Shown here: piece by piece, positions 61,139-64,000 of the stretch | Layout of the letters: each line of letters begins with the position of its first letter | Numbering within the stretch: the stretch's first letter is position 1 | Source of the DNA: Gammaproteobacteria bacterium | Lineage (GTDB): Bacteria > Pseudomonadota > Gammaproteobacteria > Enterobacterales > Permianibacteraceae | Reading direction: 5' to 3' | DNA: 64,000 bases | NCBI GenBank assembly: GCA_016182845.1 | Contig: JACPFT010000013.1 | Span: 124,001 to 188,000 of the forward strand | Notes under the pieces: model-generated | Databases searched by the model: none | What the model saw: the letters and a program-made list of their open reading frames with translations, nothing else | What the model was told of the DNA's origin: nothing | Translations under genes and position numbers: made by a program

Positions 61139-62629
61139 ATGTCCCTGACCGGCAAACTCCGGCTCCGGCTACGCCTAAACCAGAGCCCCCGCGCCCCGGC
61201 GGGACCGGCCCTAAACCCGGTCAGCCCATCACTGCTCCAGCTCCTGGCCCCACCGTCCGACACGCCACCGGCGTTTAGCGGCTGCCGCCTATTGGCCACC
61301 AGCCAGGACGCCTATCTGGCGCGCCTGGGCCTCGCCGATCGGGCCATGCACAGCCTGGACATCCAGTACTTCCGCTGGGACGACGACAGCGTAGGGCGCG
61401 TGCTCTTGGAGAGGCTGATGGCCGCCGCCGAGCGCGGCGTGCGCGTGCGCCTGCTCATCGACGATATCCATACCGCCGGCCGCGATCGGCATTTGGTACG
61501 CCTCGATGCCCTGCCCGGCGTGGAAGTGCGCGTGTTCAATCCCTTCGGCAGCCGCGACTGGCCCGTCCTGCGCGCCCTGGATCTGCTCCGGGATTTCCGC
61601 CGCCTAAACCATCGCATGCACAACAAGGCCTGGCTCGCCGACAACGCCGCCGCCATCGTCGGTGGGCGCAATATCGCCGAGCATTATTTCGGCCTGAACC
61701 AGGACAGCAATTTCCGCGATCTGGACGTGCTGCTGGCCGGGCCCGCCGTACAGGAGCTGTCCACGGCCTTCGACGCCTATTGGAACAGCGCCTGGGCACG
61801 CCCCATCGCCGCGCTGAGCCTGCTGCGCTCCAGCCCGCGCCGCGCCCGGCGCTACCACCGGCGCCTGAAGCGGCGCATCGCGCGCATGCGCGGTTTCCCC
61901 TATCCCAGCCGCTGGCTCGAGGCCTTCGACGCCGAGCTCTGCCGCGACCTGGTCTGGGCGCCGGTGCGCGTGGTGCACGATACGCCCGACAAGGTGGGCA
62001 GCCCGGCCGGGCAGAGCGCCGTGTGGACGGCCTTGCAGGAACTCTTCGGGGCCGTGCGGCGCGAATGCCTCTTAGAAAGCGCCTATTTCGTGCCCAGCCC
62101 CGAGAGCCTGGCGGCCTTCGCCGCCATGCGGACGCGCGGCGTCGGCTTGCGCGCCCTGACCAATTCCTTAGGCTCCACCGACGTCATCGCTGCCCATGCC
62201 GGCTACGCCCGCTGGCGGCTGCGCATCCTAGACGCCGGCATCGAGCTCCACGAGCTGCGACCCCTGCGTCCGCGCCGGCGCTTGAGCCTGCCGCGCCGGC
62301 GCAACCGCTCGCGCTCGGCCCTGCATGCCAAGGCCGCCCTGCTGGACGGCTCACGGGTCTTGATCGGCTCCTTCAACCTGGACAGCCGCTCCGAGGCCAT
62401 CAACACCGAGTTGATGCTCATCATCGACAGCGACAAACTGGGGCAGAGCCTGCGCGCCGTGCTCGACGCCGGCGTCGCGCCGGAACACGCCTGGCGCGTG
62501 CGGCGGGAGGCTGCGGGGCTGGTGTGGGAAAGCGGCGCGGAATCCGAACGCGGCGAACCGCAGGCGGGCTGGTGGCGGCGGCTGGCGGCGAAAATCCTGG
62601 GCTGGCTGCCCATGGACAGCCAGCTCTGA
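61139..62629 (+). CDS. Phospholipase D-like cardiolipin synthase (ClsC type)
   Basis: A 496-residue protein with two HKD motifs: HNKAWLAD with following GGRNIAEHYF, and HAKAALLD with following GSFNLDSRSEAINTE. FRWDDDSVGRVLLERLMAAA before the first motif is typical of ClsC/YmdC. It would join phospholipids to make cardiolipin. The start ATG 61139 (MSLTGKL) has no strong ribosome site; a longer frame that runs through the C-run (poly-Pro) is judged non-coding. It is convergent with ppx (7 nt between stops). Confidence 0.85.
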   Translation: MSLTGKLRLRLRLNQSPRAPAGPALNPVSPSLLQLLAPPSDTPPAFSGCRLLATSQDAYLARLGLADRAMHSLDIQYFRWDDDSVGRVLLERLMAAAERGVRVRLLIDDIHTAGRDRHLVRLDALPGVEVRVFNPFGSRDWPVLRALDLLRDFRRLNHRMHNKAWLADNAAAIVGGRNIAEHYFGLNQDSNFRDLDVLLAGPAVQELSTAFDAYWNSAWARPIAALSLLRSSPRRARRYHRRLKRRIARMRGFPYPSRWLEAFDAELCRDLVWAPVRVVHDTPDKVGSPAGQSAVWTALQELFGAVRRECLLESAYFVPSPESLAAFAAMRTRGVGLRALTNSLGSTDVIAAHAGYARWRLRILDAGIELHELRPLRPRRRLSLPRRRNRSRSALHAKAALLDGSRVLIGSFNLDSRSEAINTELMLIIDSDKLGQSLRAVLDAGVAPEHAWRVRREAAGLVWESGAESERGEPQAGWWRRLAAKILGWLPMDSQL

Positions 62630-62636
62630 ACCGGCC

Positions 62637-64000
62637 TTAGGCGAAGCTGAGCCTCAACCCCGCCGCCGCGCAGAACGCCGCTTCCTGCTCCAGGTCTGCT
62701 TCCACCAGGCTGTGCTCGGCCAGCCAGCCGTCCGGGAAGCTCAAGGACAGGGACTTGTCGGCGGCGCGCAGTTCCAGGGCCGGCAGGGACTCGTCGATGC
62801 GCCGATGGTGCAGGAGCGCCGCTAGGCGCAGGAGGCGGGTCAGGCGCAGGGCCGGTTCGCGGGCCTCGGCGGGCAGGACCTCGAAGCGTGCCGGCGAGAG
62901 CTTGCGCCGGTGGTTGCGCACCAGGGCGGCGAGCAGTTCCTGCTGGCTGCGGGTGAAGCCGGGCATGTCGGCATGGGTCAGGATGTAGTCGCCGTGCTTC
63001 TGATACTGGCTGTAGCTGATGGACAGGCCGACTTCGTGCAGATTAGCGGCCCAGCTGAGCATGATCTCCTGCTCTTCCCCGGCCAGGTCCCAGTCCTCGG
63101 CCACCTGGGTCAGGAAATCCAGGGCCGTGGCCCGCACGCGCGCGGCCTGGGCCTGGTCCACGTGGTAACGGGCGGCCATGGCCTGGGCGGTGCGCTCGCG
63201 GACGTCCTGATGCTGGAAGCGGCCGGCCAGCTCGTAAAGCACGCCCTCGCGCAGGGCGGCGTCGGAAGTGCTCATGGTGGCGATGGGCAGACTCTTGAAG
63301 ATGGCATAGAGCACGGCGAGGCCGGCCGGCAGGATGGAGCGGCGCTCCTCCTTGAGGCCGGGCAGATTGAGCCGGCTCTCGTGGCCGGCATCCTCCACCC
63401 GCTCGCGCAGCGCGTTGAGCCGATCCAGGGTGATCAAGCCGTCGTGATGCCCCTGGGCGATAAGGATTTCCTGGATGGACTGGATGGTGCCGGAGGAACC
63501 GACGCAGTGCTGCCAGCCCAAGGCCGGGTAGCTGTCCTGGATGGACATGAGCTCCAGGCGCGCGGCGGTCACCGCCGCCTTGAAGCCCTTGCGCTCGATG
63601 CGGCCTTCCGGGAAGAAGCGCTCGTAGCTGACGCAGCCCATGTGCAAGCTATCGAGCAACAAGGGCTCATAGCCCTTTCCGATAATGAACTCGGTGGAGC
63701 CGCCGCCGATGTCGATGACCAGGCGCTGGCCGCCGGCATCCGGCAGGGTATGGGCCACGCCGGAATAGATGAGACGGGCCTCCTCGCGGCCGGCGATGAT
63801 GTCGATGGGATGGCCCAGGACCTCGCTGGCCTGGGCCAGGAAGGCGCGGCCGTTGCGGGCCATGCGCAGGGTGTTGGTGCCCACGGCGCGGACCGAGCCG
63901 GGCGCCATGCCCTTCAGGCGCTGGCCGAAACGCTTCAGGCATTCCAGGGCGCGGGCCATGGCCTCGGCGGTCAACAAATGGTGTTGATCCAGGCCGGCGG
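62637..64000 (-). CDS. ppx: Exopolyphosphatase (Ppx/GppA family), 5' end beyond the window
   Basis: The frame is open from the right edge (first visible residues AGLDQHHLLTAEAMARALE) to the stop at 62637, giving about 454 residues. AVGTNTLRMARN, IAGREEARLIYSGV, VIDIGGGSTEFIIG, DSLHMGCVSYERFF and VGSSGTIQSIQEI are the Ppx/GppA actin-like ATPase-fold motifs. The C-terminal HD-like domain has LHEVGLSISYSQYQKHGDYI. It cuts terminal phosphates from polyphosphate, or hydrolyses pppGpp. About 50-60 N-terminal residues are missing here. Confidence 0.92.
   Translation of the reverse strand, partial: AGLDQHHLLTAEAMARALECLKRFGQRLKGMAPGSVRAVGTNTLRMARNGRAFLAQASEVLGHPIDIIAGREEARLIYSGVAHTLPDAGGQRLVIDIGGGSTEFIIGKGYEPLLLDSLHMGCVSYERFFPEGRIERKGFKAAVTAARLELMSIQDSYPALGWQHCVGSSGTIQSIQEILIAQGHHDGLITLDRLNALRERVEDAGHESRLNLPGLKEERRSILPAGLAVLYAIFKSLPIATMSTSDAALREGVLYELAGRFQHQDVRERTAQAMAARYHVDQAQAARVRATALDFLTQVAEDWDLAGEEQEIMLSWAANLHEVGLSISYSQYQKHGDYILTHADMPGFTRSQQELLAALVRNHRRKLSPARFEVLPAEAREPALRLTRLLRLAALLHHRRIDESLPALELRAADKSLSLSFPDGWLAEHSLVEADLEQEAAFCAAAGLRLSFA

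Noticed and set aside
1-64000. CRISPR arrays, tRNA and rRNA genes, prophage or integron features
   Set aside because: No regularly spaced direct repeats with spacers, no cloverleaf-like or rRNA stretches and no integrase or transposase motifs were seen on reading; a tRNAscan or Infernal run would be decisive.

Overview
The window is GC-rich, gene-dense bacterial chromosome with short intergenic gaps. It most likely comes from a high-GC gammaproteobacterium. The yrfG-nudE-cysQ neighbourhood, a full-length NfuA, AlaE, DbpA and a PA2778/PA2779-type gene pair are all typical of that class. The sugar TonB-dependent receptor with a LacI-type regulator recalls xanthomonad and alteromonad carbohydrate loci. 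No rRNA, tRNA, CRISPR array, prophage or transposase gene was seen. The species cannot be named from the sequence alone.

Layout. 1-5.6 kb: the end of a maltoporin gene, an exported cyclase-family protein, and an overlapping pair of a periplasmic binding protein and a CHASE/PAS/HisKA/REC/Hpt hybrid kinase. 5.6-12.4 kb: RIO-like kinase, a composite inverted-repeat element (6456-6723), an unusual pseudouridine synthase, an Asp/Glu racemase next to AlaE, an M50-like membrane protease, and coupled DEAD-box helicases (DbpA, RhlE). 12.4-43.5 kb: mostly glucan and glucose metabolism, interrupted by an acyltransferase, a VOC protein and the PA2778/PA2779 pair. 43.5-49.6 kb: a binding protein, yrfG, nudE, cysQ, a small tRNA-binding-domain protein, a class III cyclase, an exported unknown and an ACT protein. 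49.7-64 kb: an RND efflux pair, amino acid permease, nfuA, prolyl oligopeptidase, two lipoproteins behind an unusual regulatory region, a phospholipase-D/cardiolipin synthase and a truncated ppx.

The central theme is starch and maltodextrin use. Maltoporin and a TonB-dependent receptor would admit maltodextrins. Exported GH13 (two), GH31 and GDE-type enzymes would cut them. A Na+/solute symporter and an SLC45-like MFS carrier would import glucose and maltose. A cytoplasmic GH13 glucosidase, glucokinase, Pgi, Zwf, Pgl, Edd and Eda then feed the Entner-Doudoroff pathway. A LacI-family regulator lies within the locus. Three near-identical palindromes of form TGNATACGTATNCA sit in three of its promoter regions, which suggests one regulon.

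The least explained pieces are: (i) the region before the two-lipoprotein gene pair, with a run of 26 C and four GTATC pentamers spaced exactly 10 nt apart; and (ii) the 268-nt element at 6456-6723, with 27-nt terminal inverted repeats around two related hairpins. Two families of short palindromic repeats are scattered between genes.
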